Assembly (NCBI GenBank): GCA_027028005.1
Contig: JALVKE010000006.1
Coordinates: 1 to 46,606 of the forward strand
Origin: Persephonella sp.
GTDB taxonomy: Bacteria > Aquificota > Aquificia > Aquificales > Hydrogenothermaceae
Direction: 5' to 3'
Length of the DNA stretch: 46,606 nt
Both the position numbers and the translations under genes were made by a program. Of the stretch, positions 18,845 to 28,510 are shown piece after piece (the first letter of the stretch is position 1; each line of letters starts with the position of its first letter). The notes beneath the pieces are model-generated. The model was not told where the DNA came from and did no database searches. It saw only the letters and a list, made by a program, of their open reading frames with translations.

Positions 18845-21291
18845 GTAGTAGCTACCTCTTTTTCTTTCTTCTCGTCTTTCTTCTTGGGTTTTATAACCTT
18901 TAGACCTACTGAACCATCTTTTTTCATTACAATCTCTGCTGTGGAACCTTCTGGAAGATTTCCTTTTAGTATCTCCTCTGCTAAAAGGTCTTCCACTAGA
19001 GACTGTAGCGCCCTTTTTATACTTCTTGCTCCAAATTCTGGTTTGAATTCCTTCTCTATTAAATGTTCTACAAACTTCTTGGACAGTTTTACAGTTATAC
19101 CCCATTCTTTTAACCTTTTATTGATTTCCTTAAGCTGAATATCAATTATACCTTTAATAACATCTTTGTCTAGAGGCTTAAACACAATCACATCATCAAG
19201 TCTATTTAAAAATTCAGGGCTAAAATGTTTTCTAACCTGTTGTAGAACATTTTTCTTCATCTCTTCATAATCTAACATTGATGATTTTTGTTCAAATCCC
19301 ATTTTGTTACTTTCAAGTAATAATCTAGCACCAAGGTTAGAAGTCATTATGATAATTGTATTACTAAAATCAACTACCCTTCCAAAAGAGTCTGTAAGCC
19401 TTCCATCGTCAAATATCTGTAGGAAAATATTAAACACATCAGGATGTGCTTTTTCTATCTCATCAAAAAGAATTACTGAGTATGGTCTTCTTCTTACTGC
19501 TTCTGTTAACTGTCCACCTTCCTCGTATCCTACATATCCTGGAGGTGCACCAACAAGTCTAGATACAGTATGCTTTTCCATAAACTCAGACATATCAAAT
19601 CTAATGAGAGCCTCTTCTGTTCCAAAGAGATACTCAGCTAAAGCTTTTGCTGTTTCTGTTTTACCTACTCCTGTTGGTCCTAGGAACATAAACACACCAA
19701 TTGGTCTGTGATGTCCTTTTAGACCAACACTGTTTCTTCTTATAGCTTTAGAAATAGCTTTAATTGCTTCTTCCTGATCTACAACTCTCTTATGAAGCTC
19801 CTCTTCTATATGGAGAAGTTTTTCAGCTTGAGATTCTGTAAGTCTTGCAACTGGTATACCTGTCCATTTTGCAACAACTCTAGCAATATCTTCAGCTGTA
19901 ACTTTTGGCTTTTTCTCTTTTCTTTTCTCTTTCCATTCAGACTTTAATGTCTCAAACTTAGCTCTAAGTTTTAGCTCTTCATCTCTAAGAGCTGCTGCTT
20001 TTTCATAATCTTGATCTTTTGCAGCTTGAGCTTTTTCCTCTTCTATTTGCTTAATCCTTTCTTCTATTTCCTTTAACTCTGGAGGTAACTCTAACTCTTT
20101 AATTCTTACCCATGCTCCAGCTTCATCAATTAAATCTATAGCTTTATCAGGAAGCTGTCTGTCAGTGATATACTTAACTGAGTATTCCACAGCTTTTTCT
20201 ATTGCTTCATCTGTATATTCAACTTCATGAAACTCTTCAAACTTCTTCTTAAGACCTTTTAATATTTTTACAGCATCTTCAGGTGTTGGAGGTTCTACTA
20301 GTACAGGCTGAAATCTTCTCTCTAGAGCTCCATCTTTTTCTATATACTTTCTGTACTCATCTATTGTTGTAGCACCTATTACCTGTATCTCACCTCTTGC
20401 TAAAGCTGGTTTTAACATATTAGAAGCATCTATTGAACCTTCAGCAGCTCCAGCCCCAACAAGGGTATGAAGCTCATCAATAAACAGGATAATATATGGA
20501 GCTTTTTCCAACTCTTTTAAGATATTTTTTAATCTCTCTTCAAACTGTCCTCTATACTTTGTTCCTGCTACTAATGCAGCTAGGTCTAAAGCAACAATTC
20601 TTTTAGACTGTAAAGGTTCAGGAACTTTCCCTTCTGCAATTCTTTGAGCTAAACCTTCAACAATAGATGTTTTTCCAACTCCTGGTTCACCTATTAAAAC
20701 AGGATTATTTTTTCTTCTTCTTGCAAGAATCTGTATAACTCTGTCTATCTCTTTATCCCTACCAATAACAGGATCAAGCTTTCCTTCTCTAGCTAAAGCA
20801 GTTAAATCTCTGCTGAATCTATCTATATTTGGTGTTGGAACCTGTTTAACCTGCTCTTGAGGTGGTATTTCTCCAAGTATTTGGAGAATTTCTCTTCTTA
20901 TTGAGTATTCATCTATACCAAAGCCTCTTAAAACTCTTCCACCTAGACCAGTTTTTTCTCTAACAATTCCAATTAAAAGATGTTCTGGCCCTACAAATTG
21001 ATGATGGAGAATTCTAGCTTCCTCAACTGCAAACTCTAAAACCCTCTTTGCATCAGGAGCAAATAAAACTTCTCCTGAATGTGAACCATGAACCATTTGA
21101 GAAATTAACGTTCTCTTTACTTTGTCAACTGTTAATCCAAATCTAGATAAAACTAAAACAGGTATATCTTCTTCTTCAAGTAAAGATAAAAGAAGATGTT
21201 CACTTCCTAAGTAATTATTTTTATGTTCTAAAGCTTTTTCTCTTGCGTTTAATATTACTTTTCTAGCTCTCTCTGTAAATTTCTCAAACAT
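18841..21291 (-). CDS. clpC: ATP-dependent Clp protease ATP-binding subunit ClpC
   Basis: [21 protein letters not shown]-terminus, two AAA+ modules ([29 protein letters not shown]), UVR motif; start moved to 21291 (SD aaaggagtttcag). Confidence 0.95.
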   Translation of the reverse strand: MFEKFTERARKVILNAREKALEHKNNYLGSEHLLLSLLEEEDIPVLVLSRFGLTVDKVKRTLISQMVHGSHSGEVLFAPDAKRVLEFAVEEARILHHQFVGPEHLLIGIVREKTGLGGRVLRGFGIDEYSIRREILQILGEIPPQEQVKQVPTPNIDRFSRDLTALAREGKLDPVIGRDKEIDRVIQILARRRKNNPVLIGEPGVGKTSIVEGLAQRIAEGKVPEPLQSKRIVALDLAALVAGTKYRGQFEERLKNILKELEKAPYIILFIDELHTLVGAGAAEGSIDASNMLKPALARGEIQVIGATTIDEYRKYIEKDGALERRFQPVLVEPPTPEDAVKILKGLKKKFEEFHEVEYTDEAIEKAVEYSVKYITDRQLPDKAIDLIDEAGAWVRIKELELPPELKEIEERIKQIEEEKAQAAKDQDYEKAAALRDEELKLRAKFETLKSEWKEKRKEKKPKVTAEDIARVVAKWTGIPVARLTESQAEKLLHIEEELHKRVVDQEEAIKAISKAIRRNSVGLKGHHRPIGVFMFLGPTGVGKTETAKALAEYLFGTEEALIRFDMSEFMEKHTVSRLVGAPPGYVGYEEGGQLTEAVRRRPYSVILFDEIEKAHPDVFNIFLQIFDDGRLTDSFGRVVDFSNTIIIMTSNLGARLLLESNKMGFEQKSSMLDYEEMKKNVLQQVRKHFSPEFLNRLDDVIVFKPLDKDVIKGIIDIQLKEINKRLKEWGITVKLSKKFVEHLIEKEFKPEFGARSIKRALQSLVEDLLAEEILKGNLPEGSTAEIVMKKDGSVGLKVIKPKKKDEKKEKEVATT

Positions 21292-21354
21292 ATCTGAAAC
21301 TCCTTTGTTTCTTTTTTTATTTTGCTTGAAAAAAATATGCCATAACAAAATTTT

Positions 21355-22038
21355 TCAAGTCTTATCAATTATATCCTGAATTCTACCGTCTTTTAAGTAA
21401 TAAATCCTGTTACAGTATCCTGCTATTTCCTGATCATGAGTAGCAATGACTATACTCACATTTTTATCTTTATTCATATTTCTAAATATATTCATAACTT
21501 TATGGGCATTTTCTGTATCTAAGTTTCCTGTTGGTTCATCTGCCAAAATTATATCAGGTTCATTAACAACAGCCCTTGCTATTGCTGTTCTCTGCTGTTC
21601 TCCACCAGATATCTGAGTAGGCTTATGATTTAATCTGTGTTCTAAACCAAGCAACCTTAAAATTTTTTCTGCTTTTTCTTTTGCATTACTATGTTTATTA
21701 TAAATTTGCACAGGAATCATAACATTTTCAAGCACCGTAAATTCTGGAAGCAAGTAGTGGAACTGAAAGACAAAACCAATATGTCTGTTTCTGAAAACTG
21801 ACAATTTTTTGTCATCTAAAGAAAAAATATCAAAACCATTTATAAAAACTTTTCCTTCTGTTGGAACATCAATTCCTCCTAAAAGATGAAGTAATGTACT
21901 CTTTCCCGATCCTGAAGGTCCCATTAATGCAACCATCTCTCCTTTTTTAACTGTTAAATTAATACCTTTTAAAGCCTCTATTTTTTCTCCTTCTAAAAAA
22001 TAGACTTTTTTTAGATTTTCTGTTTTAACAATTTCCAT
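21355..22038 (-). CDS. lolD: LolD-type ABC transporter ATP-binding protein
   Basis: [73 protein letters not shown]. Confidence 0.85.
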   Translation of the reverse strand: MEIVKTENLKKVYFLEGEKIEALKGINLTVKKGEMVALMGPSGSGKSTLLHLLGGIDVPTEGKVFINGFDIFSLDDKKLSVFRNRHIGFVFQFHYLLPEFTVLENVMIPVQIYNKHSNAKEKAEKILRLLGLEHRLNHKPTQISGGEQQRTAIARAVVNEPDIILADEPTGNLDTENAHKVMNIFRNMNKDKNVSIVIATHDQEIAGYCNRIYYLKDGRIQDIIDKT

Positions 22039-22208
22039 GTTCTTTCCTATCAGGACAAATTTTTAGCTTAGAACATTATCCATATAACCTTGTGAAAAAT
22101 CTATCAATTTCCATCTATTACTATCTTCTATTCTGGTATTTAGTTTTTTAAATGTAAGTGTTCCCTAACTTTGCTACATTAGTTAGAAATTACTTACAGG
22201 AGGTTGTA

Positions 22209-22712
22209 ATGAACAACGACAAACCTATTATGGGTTGGGCTCTTGCTGGAACATTGTTTGCTGTTATTAACCTTATAACATTTATCGTTGCAAACAGACC
22301 TATTGGAGCATCAACAGCTTTTCCCTACATAGGAAACATTATATTTCCTGCCATTGAAAATGAATACTGGAAGGAGATCAAAACATCTGGTTTTTGGGAA
22401 GCATGGTTTCTCTTTGGTGGATTAATTGGTGCTTTTATCACTTCAAAATTAACAAAAACATTTAGATTTACATTAACTCCTGTTTACTGGGAAAAGAAAC
22501 TACAGATGGGACCTGTTTCAAGGGTTATATTTGCATTTGTAGGAGGTTTTTTACTTATTTTTGGTGCAAGAATGGCAGGAGGTTGCACATCAGGACATAT
22601 GTTTAGTGGTGGGATGCAGTTAGCTGTAAGTTCTCTCTGGTTTTCAATATTTGCTTTTGTAGGTGGATTAGTTGCAGCAAACTTAATCTATAGAAGGAGG
22701 TATAAAGATTGA
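22209..22712 (+). CDS. YeeE/YedE-family (sulfur/thiosulfate transport) membrane protein, first half
   Basis: GARMAGGCTSGHMFSGGMQLAVSSLWFS motif; ATG at 22209 has SD caggaggttgta. Confidence 0.85.
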   Translation: MNNDKPIMGWALAGTLFAVINLITFIVANRPIGASTAFPYIGNIIFPAIENEYWKEIKTSGFWEAWFLFGGLIGAFITSKLTKTFRFTLTPVYWEKKLQMGPVSRVIFAFVGGFLLIFGARMAGGCTSGHMFSGGMQLAVSSLWFSIFAFVGGLVAANLIYRRRYKD

Positions 22713-23257
22713 GCACAATAATAACAGCATTTATTATAGGTCTATTCTTTGGGGCAATAATGCAGCTTGCACAGCTTGATAGACTTGCAAAGGTTATTGG
22801 TGCATTTTTACTTAAAGATTTAACTATTCCTAAAGCTCTTTTAATGGCTATGGGTGTTGGAGCAATCCTTATTTATACTGCTGAATACTTTGGTTTTATC
22901 CATTTTCATATAAAACCTTTTTATCCTGTTGGAATTGCAATAGGAGGAATTATATTTGGTATAGGAATGGTTATAGTTGGTTACTGCCCTGGTAGCATGC
23001 CTGAGGCTGTAGGTGAAGGAAGAATAGATGCTTTATTTGGTATTATTGCAGGAATAATAGGTGGTGTCATCTTTACTATGATATATCCTGCATATGAAAA
23101 CTCATTCCTACACGGAGATGTTGTTGGTAAACCTGTTTTAGCTGATCTTTTTGGATTAAAAGGAACTGCTAAGTGGTTATTTTCAGTATTTGTTGGAGGT
23201 ATATCTATAGCACTTGCATTTTTAGTGGATAAGATTGAAAAAAAATATCTTCAGTGA
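22709..23257 (+). CDS. YeeE/YedE-family membrane protein, second half (TTG start)
   Basis: GYCPGSMPEAVGEGRIDALFG motif; overlaps preceding gene stop; SD aaggagg. Confidence 0.85.
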   Translation: MSTIITAFIIGLFFGAIMQLAQLDRLAKVIGAFLLKDLTIPKALLMAMGVGAILIYTAEYFGFIHFHIKPFYPVGIAIGGIIFGIGMVIVGYCPGSMPEAVGEGRIDALFGIIAGIIGGVIFTMIYPAYENSFLHGDVVGKPVLADLFGLKGTAKWLFSVFVGGISIALAFLVDKIEKKYLQ

Positions 23258-23767
23258 TTATTGATGGGGAGATACTTCCCCATCAATCTTTTTTTTCTTT
23301 TTAAGAAAGATTTCATAAAAGACGAACATTGCAATTCCTAATGTTATTGCTGAATCGGCAATATTAAAAGCTGGCCAATGATAACTTTTTATATGCCAAT
23401 CTATAAAATCCCTTACAGCACCAATAAAAATTCTGTCATAAAGGTTTCCTAAAGCTCCACCAGAAATCAATGCTAAAGCATAAAGCTGAACAGGATGAAG
23501 GGAGCCTTGTTTTTTATACGCATAAAAGACCGCAATAATAACTGCTATCAAGGATGCAAATATAAGAATAAGCTTCCTTACAAAATCTGGTGCCTGAGCT
23601 AAAATTCCAAAAGCGGCCCCTCTATTCCATACAAGGGTTAAATCAAAAAACCCAGGGATTATAGTAATATCTCTATTAGCTAAATATCTTTCTGCTATCT
23701 CTTTTGTAAAAAGATCTAAAAAAACAACAGAAAAAACTATTAATAAAAAAAGATAAAATCTTCTCAA
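23258..23767 (-). CDS. lspA: Lipoprotein signal peptidase (signal peptidase II)
   Basis: FFDLTLVWNRGAAFGIL; GGALGNLYDRIFIGAVRDFIDWH; FNIADSAITLG. Confidence 0.96.
   Translation of the reverse strand: MRRFYLFLLIVFSVVFLDLFTKEIAERYLANRDITIIPGFFDLTLVWNRGAAFGILAQAPDFVRKLILIFASLIAVIIAVFYAYKKQGSLHPVQLYALALISGGALGNLYDRIFIGAVRDFIDWHIKSYHWPAFNIADSAITLGIAMFVFYEIFLKKKKKIDGEVSPHQ
23260..23287. terminator. Bidirectional terminator at convergent gene ends (inside lspA 3' end)
   Basis: ATTGATGGGGA-gatact-TCCCCATCAAT followed by T8 on the + strand. Confidence 0.7.
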
Positions 23768-23776
23768 GCTAACTCT

Positions 23777-24205
23777 TTACTCCGGAAGTTTTTTATTTTC
23801 TTCTTCTTCTTCAAATGTAGATGGAATTATATTGTAGTATGGAGTATCTTCATTTCTACTAGAGAATGTTTTTATTGTTTCTTCATTCTGACTACATTCA
23901 ATACACAGTCTTACCCAAGGAATAGCTTCAAGTCTCTTTTCTCCAATTGGCGCACCGCATTCTTCACACACACCATATGTACCACTATCTATCTTTTTTA
24001 AAGCTATGTCTATAAGAAAAAGTGTTTCTCTGTCAACCTGAGAAAGCTTATAAACAGTTTCTCTACTTAACTCTGATGTAACAATATCTGCAGCGTCTTC
24101 AACTCCTGATTTCTCATTAAGTTCTTCATTATTGTGATTAGAAAGAGACTCAAGTATCTCCTGCCTTTTCTTAAGAAGCTCTTCTTTTATTTTTTTAATG
24201 TCCAT
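23777..24205 (-). CDS. DksA/TraR-family zinc-finger protein
   Basis: YGVCEECGAPIGEKRLEAIPWVRLCIECSQNEE. Confidence 0.9.
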   Translation of the reverse strand: MDIKKIKEELLKKRQEILESLSNHNNEELNEKSGVEDAADIVTSELSRETVYKLSQVDRETLFLIDIALKKIDSGTYGVCEECGAPIGEKRLEAIPWVRLCIECSQNEETIKTFSSRNEDTPYYNIIPSTFEEEEENKKLPE

Positions 24206-24291
24206 AACTAAAACCTCCTCCTAAAATGAGCATACTAAATATACTTTTTTTTTATAAAAGTCAAGCTTTGCAGGAGATACTTGAAAGATTC

Positions 24292-24486
24292 TTATCTTGT
24301 AGCTCTTCTAACTTTTCCTGCTTTTAAGCATTTTGCACAAACATAAATTCTTTTTACTGTACCATCTGATAAAATAGCTCTAACTTTTTGTAAGTTTGGT
24401 CTCCAAACTCTTTTTGTAGTTGTTGCAGAGTGAGCAACTCTATTTCCATGAGCAGTTTTCTTTCCACATATCTGACAAACAGCCAT
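24292..24486 (-). CDS. rpmB: 50S ribosomal protein L28
   Basis: [37 protein letters not shown]. Confidence 0.97.
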   Translation of the reverse strand: MAVCQICGKKTAHGNRVAHSATTTKRVWRPNLQKVRAILSDGTVKRIYVCAKCLKAGKVRRATR

Positions 24487-24530
24487 TCTCTTCCTCCAGT
24501 TTATAATTTGAAATTGAAAAAAATATTATA

Positions 24531-25964
24531 TCAAATTTGGAGATACTTTTTAATAATCTTAGTATCATCAAAAGGTAGAACTTTATCTCCAACAATCTGA
24601 TACGTTTCGTGCCCTTTTCCTGCTACTAGGACAATATCTCCTTTTTCAGCTAACTCCACAGCTTTTTTTATAGCCTCTTCTCTATCCTCAATAACAACAG
24701 GAGATTTTTCCATTCCTTTCTTAATATCTTCTATTATCTGAGCAGGGTCTTCTGTTCTTGGATTGTCTGAAGTGAGAATAACAATATCAGCATACCTTTC
24801 AGCAACTTTTCCCATTAAAGGTCTTTTTGATCTATCTCTATCACCTCCTGCTCCAAAAACAACTATTAAACGGTTGTGTTTTATCCTTTTCAAACTTTTT
24901 AAAATATTTTCTAAAGCATCAGGAGTATGAGCGTAGTCGTTAACAGCAAGAAAATCTCCACTATAAACAGTCTCAAATCTTCCTTTTATAGGCTCTAGAT
25001 TAGAAGATTTTTCTAATAGTTCTTTCAAAGGGAAACCTAAACTATGAAGGGTTGCAATGGCTGCTGTAAGGTTGTAAACATTAAACTCTCCAATAAGTTT
25101 AGTTCTAACTAGGTATCTTTCTCCTTGAAATAAAAGGTTAAATTCTGTTCCTTTTATAGAGATATCAATATTCTCAATTGTGTAATCAGCGTATTTCTTC
25201 CCATAAGAAAAAACATTCTTTCCTTCTTTTTTTAGTTCTATAAATATTCTCTTTCCGTATTTATTGTCTGTGTTTATAACAGAAACAGCATCAGGATTTC
25301 TTTCTGAGAGATAATCAAAAAACCTCTTTTTAGCTAGAAAGTAGTTTTCCATAGTTTTGTGATAATCAAGATGATCTTGAGTTAGATTTGTAAAAACTCC
25401 TGCAGAAAAATTAGTTCCATATACCCTATACTGATCTACAGCATGAGAGGAAACTTCTGAAACCACATATTCAGCTCCTAAATCTTTCATCTTTTTCAAT
25501 AGAGAAAACCACTCTATAGAACCAGGAGTAGTCCTTCCTGAAGAAAAAACTTTATCTTCAAATCTATACTCTATAGTTCCTATTATCCCTGCTTTTTTAT
25601 TTAGTAAACCAAGATACTGATATATAAGATTTGATGTTGTTGTTTTTCCATTTGTTCCTGTTATCCCAATGATTTTTAGACTTTCATCAGGATGTTTAAA
25701 AAACTCTTTGGAAATAATAGCCTGTGTTTTTCTTGCATTATTTGTAAAAAACGTTTTTACATAGGGATACTTCTTTTCTATCTCCTTTTTCTTCTCTTTA
25801 TCTTCTAAAACGATGTACTTAGCCCCTTTTTTTATAGCCTCATCTATAAATAGATGCCCATCAACAGATGTTCCTTTTATAGCAATGAAAAGGTATCCTT
25901 CCTTAACCTCTTTTGAGTTATTTGTTATTCCTTTTACATCTTTTAAAAAAGATAAATCCATCAT
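24531..25964 (-). CDS. murE: UDP-N-acetylmuramoyl-L-alanyl-D-glutamate ligase (MurE)
   Basis: GITGTNGKTTTSNLIYQYL; SSHAVDQYRV; DYAHTPDALEN; SDNPRTEDPAQI. Confidence 0.95.
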   Translation of the reverse strand: MMDLSFLKDVKGITNNSKEVKEGYLFIAIKGTSVDGHLFIDEAIKKGAKYIVLEDKEKKKEIEKKYPYVKTFFTNNARKTQAIISKEFFKHPDESLKIIGITGTNGKTTTSNLIYQYLGLLNKKAGIIGTIEYRFEDKVFSSGRTTPGSIEWFSLLKKMKDLGAEYVVSEVSSHAVDQYRVYGTNFSAGVFTNLTQDHLDYHKTMENYFLAKKRFFDYLSERNPDAVSVINTDNKYGKRIFIELKKEGKNVFSYGKKYADYTIENIDISIKGTEFNLLFQGERYLVRTKLIGEFNVYNLTAAIATLHSLGFPLKELLEKSSNLEPIKGRFETVYSGDFLAVNDYAHTPDALENILKSLKRIKHNRLIVVFGAGGDRDRSKRPLMGKVAERYADIVILTSDNPRTEDPAQIIEDIKKGMEKSPVVIEDREEAIKKAVELAEKGDIVLVAGKGHETYQIVGDKVLPFDDTKIIKKYLQI

Positions 25965-27343
25965 ATAGCTTTTGAGAATCTTTTCTCCTTTTTAGCTTTT
26001 GTATACTTATCGAAAGTAACAGCAATATTTCTGATAAGAAGCCTTCCTGCAGGGGTAACATCTATTCTGTCAGGATAAATCTTTATAAGACCATCTTTTT
26101 CTAACTCCTTTAACTCTTCCATCTCTGGAGCAAAGTACTCATCAAAGACAATACCGTATTTGTCCTCTATCTCTTTTTTATAAAGCTGGAAGTGAGACAT
26201 TAGTCTCATAATAACATCTCTTCTTAAGATATCATCTTCATCAAGGAAGAAACCTCTTTCTACTGGAAGTTTTCCTCTATCAATAGCCTCATAGTAATCC
26301 TTTAATTTTTTGAAGTTTTGAGCATAAGCATCGTAGAGCATACTTATAGATGTAGCTCCAAATCCTATAAGCTCTGCTTCTGCATGGGTTGTGTATCCTT
26401 GGAAGTTTCTGTGAAGGGTTCTTTCCCTTTGAGCAACAGCAAGTTCATCATCAGGTTTTGCAAAGTGATCCATTCCTATAAATATGTATCCTGCATCTGT
26501 CAGTTTTTCTATTGTCATTTTTAGAATATCCAGTTTTTCCTGTGGTGGTGGAAGAGCTGTCTCATCTATCATTCTTTGAAGTCTTTTTAGCCATGGAACA
26601 TGTGCATAGTTGAAGTTTGCAATTCTATCTGGATTTAGTTTTATCACCTTATCTATAGTTTCTGAGAATGTTTCAAGCGTCTGATAAGGAAGACCATATA
26701 TAAGATCTATATTTACACTTTCAAAACCTGCCTCTCTTATCCATTCCATAACATTAAAAATCATCTCTTCAGGCTGAATTCTGTTTACTGCTTCCTGAAC
26801 CTTAGGATTAAAATCCTGTATACCAAAGCTAACCCTATTAAAACCTATCTCCCTGAGAAGAAATATTCTTTCCCTATCAACATGTCTTGGATCTATCTCA
26901 ATAGATACTTCTGCATTCTCATCAAAATCAAATCTCTTTTTTATTTCATTCATAAGCCAGACTGTCTGCTCATTGTTAAGATAGTTTGGAGTACCACCAC
27001 CCCAATGGAGCTGAACAACTTTTCTAGAAGGGTCTAAAAGAGATCTCATAATATCCATCTCTTTTGATAGATATCTTAAATAGGGTTCTACAACTTCCTT
27101 TCTTCTTGTGATAATAACGTTACAACCGCAAAAATGACATGCAGACTCACAGAAAGGTATATGGAAATAAAGGGATAAAGGGGTTTTTCTTTCATTTGAC
27201 TGTATTACTTTTTTTCTCCATTCTTCCTCTGATATAGGATAAAACTCCTGAGCTGTAGGATAACTAGTGTATCTTGGAGCTGGTTTTGCATATTTCATAA
27301 TTAAATCTAAATCAAACTTTACATCTTGAGGATGAAAACTCAT
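25961..27343 (-). CDS. hemN: Oxygen-independent coproporphyrinogen III dehydrogenase
   Basis: PAPRYTSYPTAQEF; PFCESACHFCGCN radical SAM motif; QLHWGGGTPNYL. Confidence 0.96.
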   Translation of the reverse strand: MSFHPQDVKFDLDLIMKYAKPAPRYTSYPTAQEFYPISEEEWRKKVIQSNERKTPLSLYFHIPFCESACHFCGCNVIITRRKEVVEPYLRYLSKEMDIMRSLLDPSRKVVQLHWGGGTPNYLNNEQTVWLMNEIKKRFDFDENAEVSIEIDPRHVDRERIFLLREIGFNRVSFGIQDFNPKVQEAVNRIQPEEMIFNVMEWIREAGFESVNIDLIYGLPYQTLETFSETIDKVIKLNPDRIANFNYAHVPWLKRLQRMIDETALPPPQEKLDILKMTIEKLTDAGYIFIGMDHFAKPDDELAVAQRERTLHRNFQGYTTHAEAELIGFGATSISMLYDAYAQNFKKLKDYYEAIDRGKLPVERGFFLDEDDILRRDVIMRLMSHFQLYKKEIEDKYGIVFDEYFAPEMEELKELEKDGLIKIYPDRIDVTPAGRLLIRNIAVTFDKYTKAKKEKRFSKAI

Positions 27344-27463
27344 GGCTTATCTCCTAATTTTTGACTTTAGTGTTAAATTATATCTGATATATGTTAATAC
27401 AAGGTGATATTTATCAGAAAAGGTTGATTTATATTAAAGTAATTTTATATTTTAGTTTATGGT

Positions 27464-27469
27464 ATAATA
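27464..27469 (+). promoter_or_regulatory. Candidate -10 element (TATAAT) upstream of the speD leader
   Basis: tatggTATAATaata; no strong -35 seen. Confidence 0.4.
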
Positions 27470-27514
27470 ATATCCCTTTTTCTTTAAAAATTTAACCTTT
27501 AAGGAGGTTTTATT

Positions 27515-27610
27515 ATGTTGGGCATTGATGCCCCGAGGATTTATTTCCTTTTAGAAAAAATAACTTTGGAGGATAGAAAATGGAAAAAACCCTCGGACTG
27601 CATATCCTAG
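27515..27610 (+). CDS. Candidate 31-aa leader peptide/uORF overlapping speD start (MLGIDAPRIYFLLEKITLEDRKWKKPSDCIS)
   Basis: Strong SD aaggaggttttatt-ATG; ORF ends 28 nt inside speD in another frame; not in the supplied track (too short). Confidence 0.45.
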   Translation: MLGIDAPRIYFLLEKITLEDRKWKKPSDCIS

Positions 27611-27987
27611 CGGATCTTTATGGGGTAGATTTTGAAAAAATTGATCACGTTGAAGATGTTAGAGCACTTTTAGAAGGTGCTGTTAAGTATGCAAATCTAA
27701 GTAAACTCTCTTCTCACTTTCATCAGTTTCACCCTCACGGTGCTACAGGAGTTATTCTCTTAGAAGAGTCTCACATCTCAATCCACACATGGCCAGAACA
27801 TGGATATGCAGCTATTGATGTTTACACATGTGGTGGAAAAGAAAAAACATTTAAAGCAATGGAGTACATCCTAAAGGTTTTAAAACCTAAAAGGGTTGAT
27901 GAAAAAGTTGCTGAAAGAGGGGTTGTTCCTATTAATCAGGAAGCCACGAATATTGAAAAGATAGAGCTTGAAACAGTAAATAGTTAA
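27580..27987 (+). CDS. speD: S-adenosylmethionine decarboxylase proenzyme (prokaryotic class 1B)
   Basis: LLEESHISIHTWPEHGYAAIDVYTCG (pyruvoyl-forming Ser). Confidence 0.96.
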   Translation: MEKTLGLHILADLYGVDFEKIDHVEDVRALLEGAVKYANLSKLSSHFHQFHPHGATGVILLEESHISIHTWPEHGYAAIDVYTCGGKEKTFKAMEYILKVLKPKRVDEKVAERGVVPINQEATNIEKIELETVNS

Positions 27988-28020
27988 TAAATCACGAATA
28001 CAATCTTCATTATATATATA

Positions 28021-28042
28021 TAAGCGGCGTATGCCGCTTAAT
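28021..28042 (+). terminator. Hairpin downstream of speD
   Basis: TAAGCGGC-GTAT-GCCGCTTA perfect inverted repeat; weak T tract. Confidence 0.5.
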
Positions 28043-28321
28043 TCTATTTCGGCTTATGTGATCGTAAATCCTTTGATGCTATATCTATAGTGGATTTTAA
28101 ATGGTGGCATCCTCTATGGAAGTTTTTTACATTATAGAATTTTTTTTGCTTTCTAAAACCATTTTCTTGTTCGTCTTCGGCTCACCTAATTCAAAGAATT
28201 ATTAGAAAAAGGATACTTCAAATAAGGCATAAGCCGTAAAAACTCTTTTAGCGTTTAATTTTACATTTTTTCTTAAAGAGCTTGCTTTTTTCATTAGTTT
28301 ACAATAGGATAATCAAAAAAT

Positions 28322-28473
28322 GGAAAATCTAAAGGCAAAAGAAGCTTAATAATAGAGCTAAAAAATGTGGCAAAGTGGCGAGCTAAAGTCCAACAGCTTC
28401 CCTGTAAAGATATTGACAAATCATAGATTTGAGCATGCCGTAAAGCATAGCACTTTAGTCAAGGGTGGTTCAC
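28322..28473 (+). mobile_element. Probable degenerate IS200/IS605-type right-end relic
   Basis: cactttagtcaagggtggttcac resembles the conserved TnpB-element right-end (..CTTTAG..GGG..GTTCAC); upstream frame interrupted by stops; no intact ORF between 27987 and 28511. Confidence 0.35.
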
Positions 28474-28510
28474 ATCTTGTATATAGACAATAAATATTAA
28501 GGAGGGCAAT

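Noticed and set aside
16475-19105. ORF-track 876-aa version of bamA starting at 19105
   Set aside because: The first ~87 codons are clpC in another frame (basic, no signal peptide); treated as annotation overextension.
18884-19138. + strand ORFs antisense to clpC (18884-19138, 19304-19711)
   Set aside because: Low-complexity antisense translations of a conserved gene; no independent support.
28043-28510. tmRNA, 6S, SRP or RNase P RNA in the speD-PPOX gap
   Set aside because: No hallmark motifs of these RNAs recognised; the IS-end resemblance is the better explanation.
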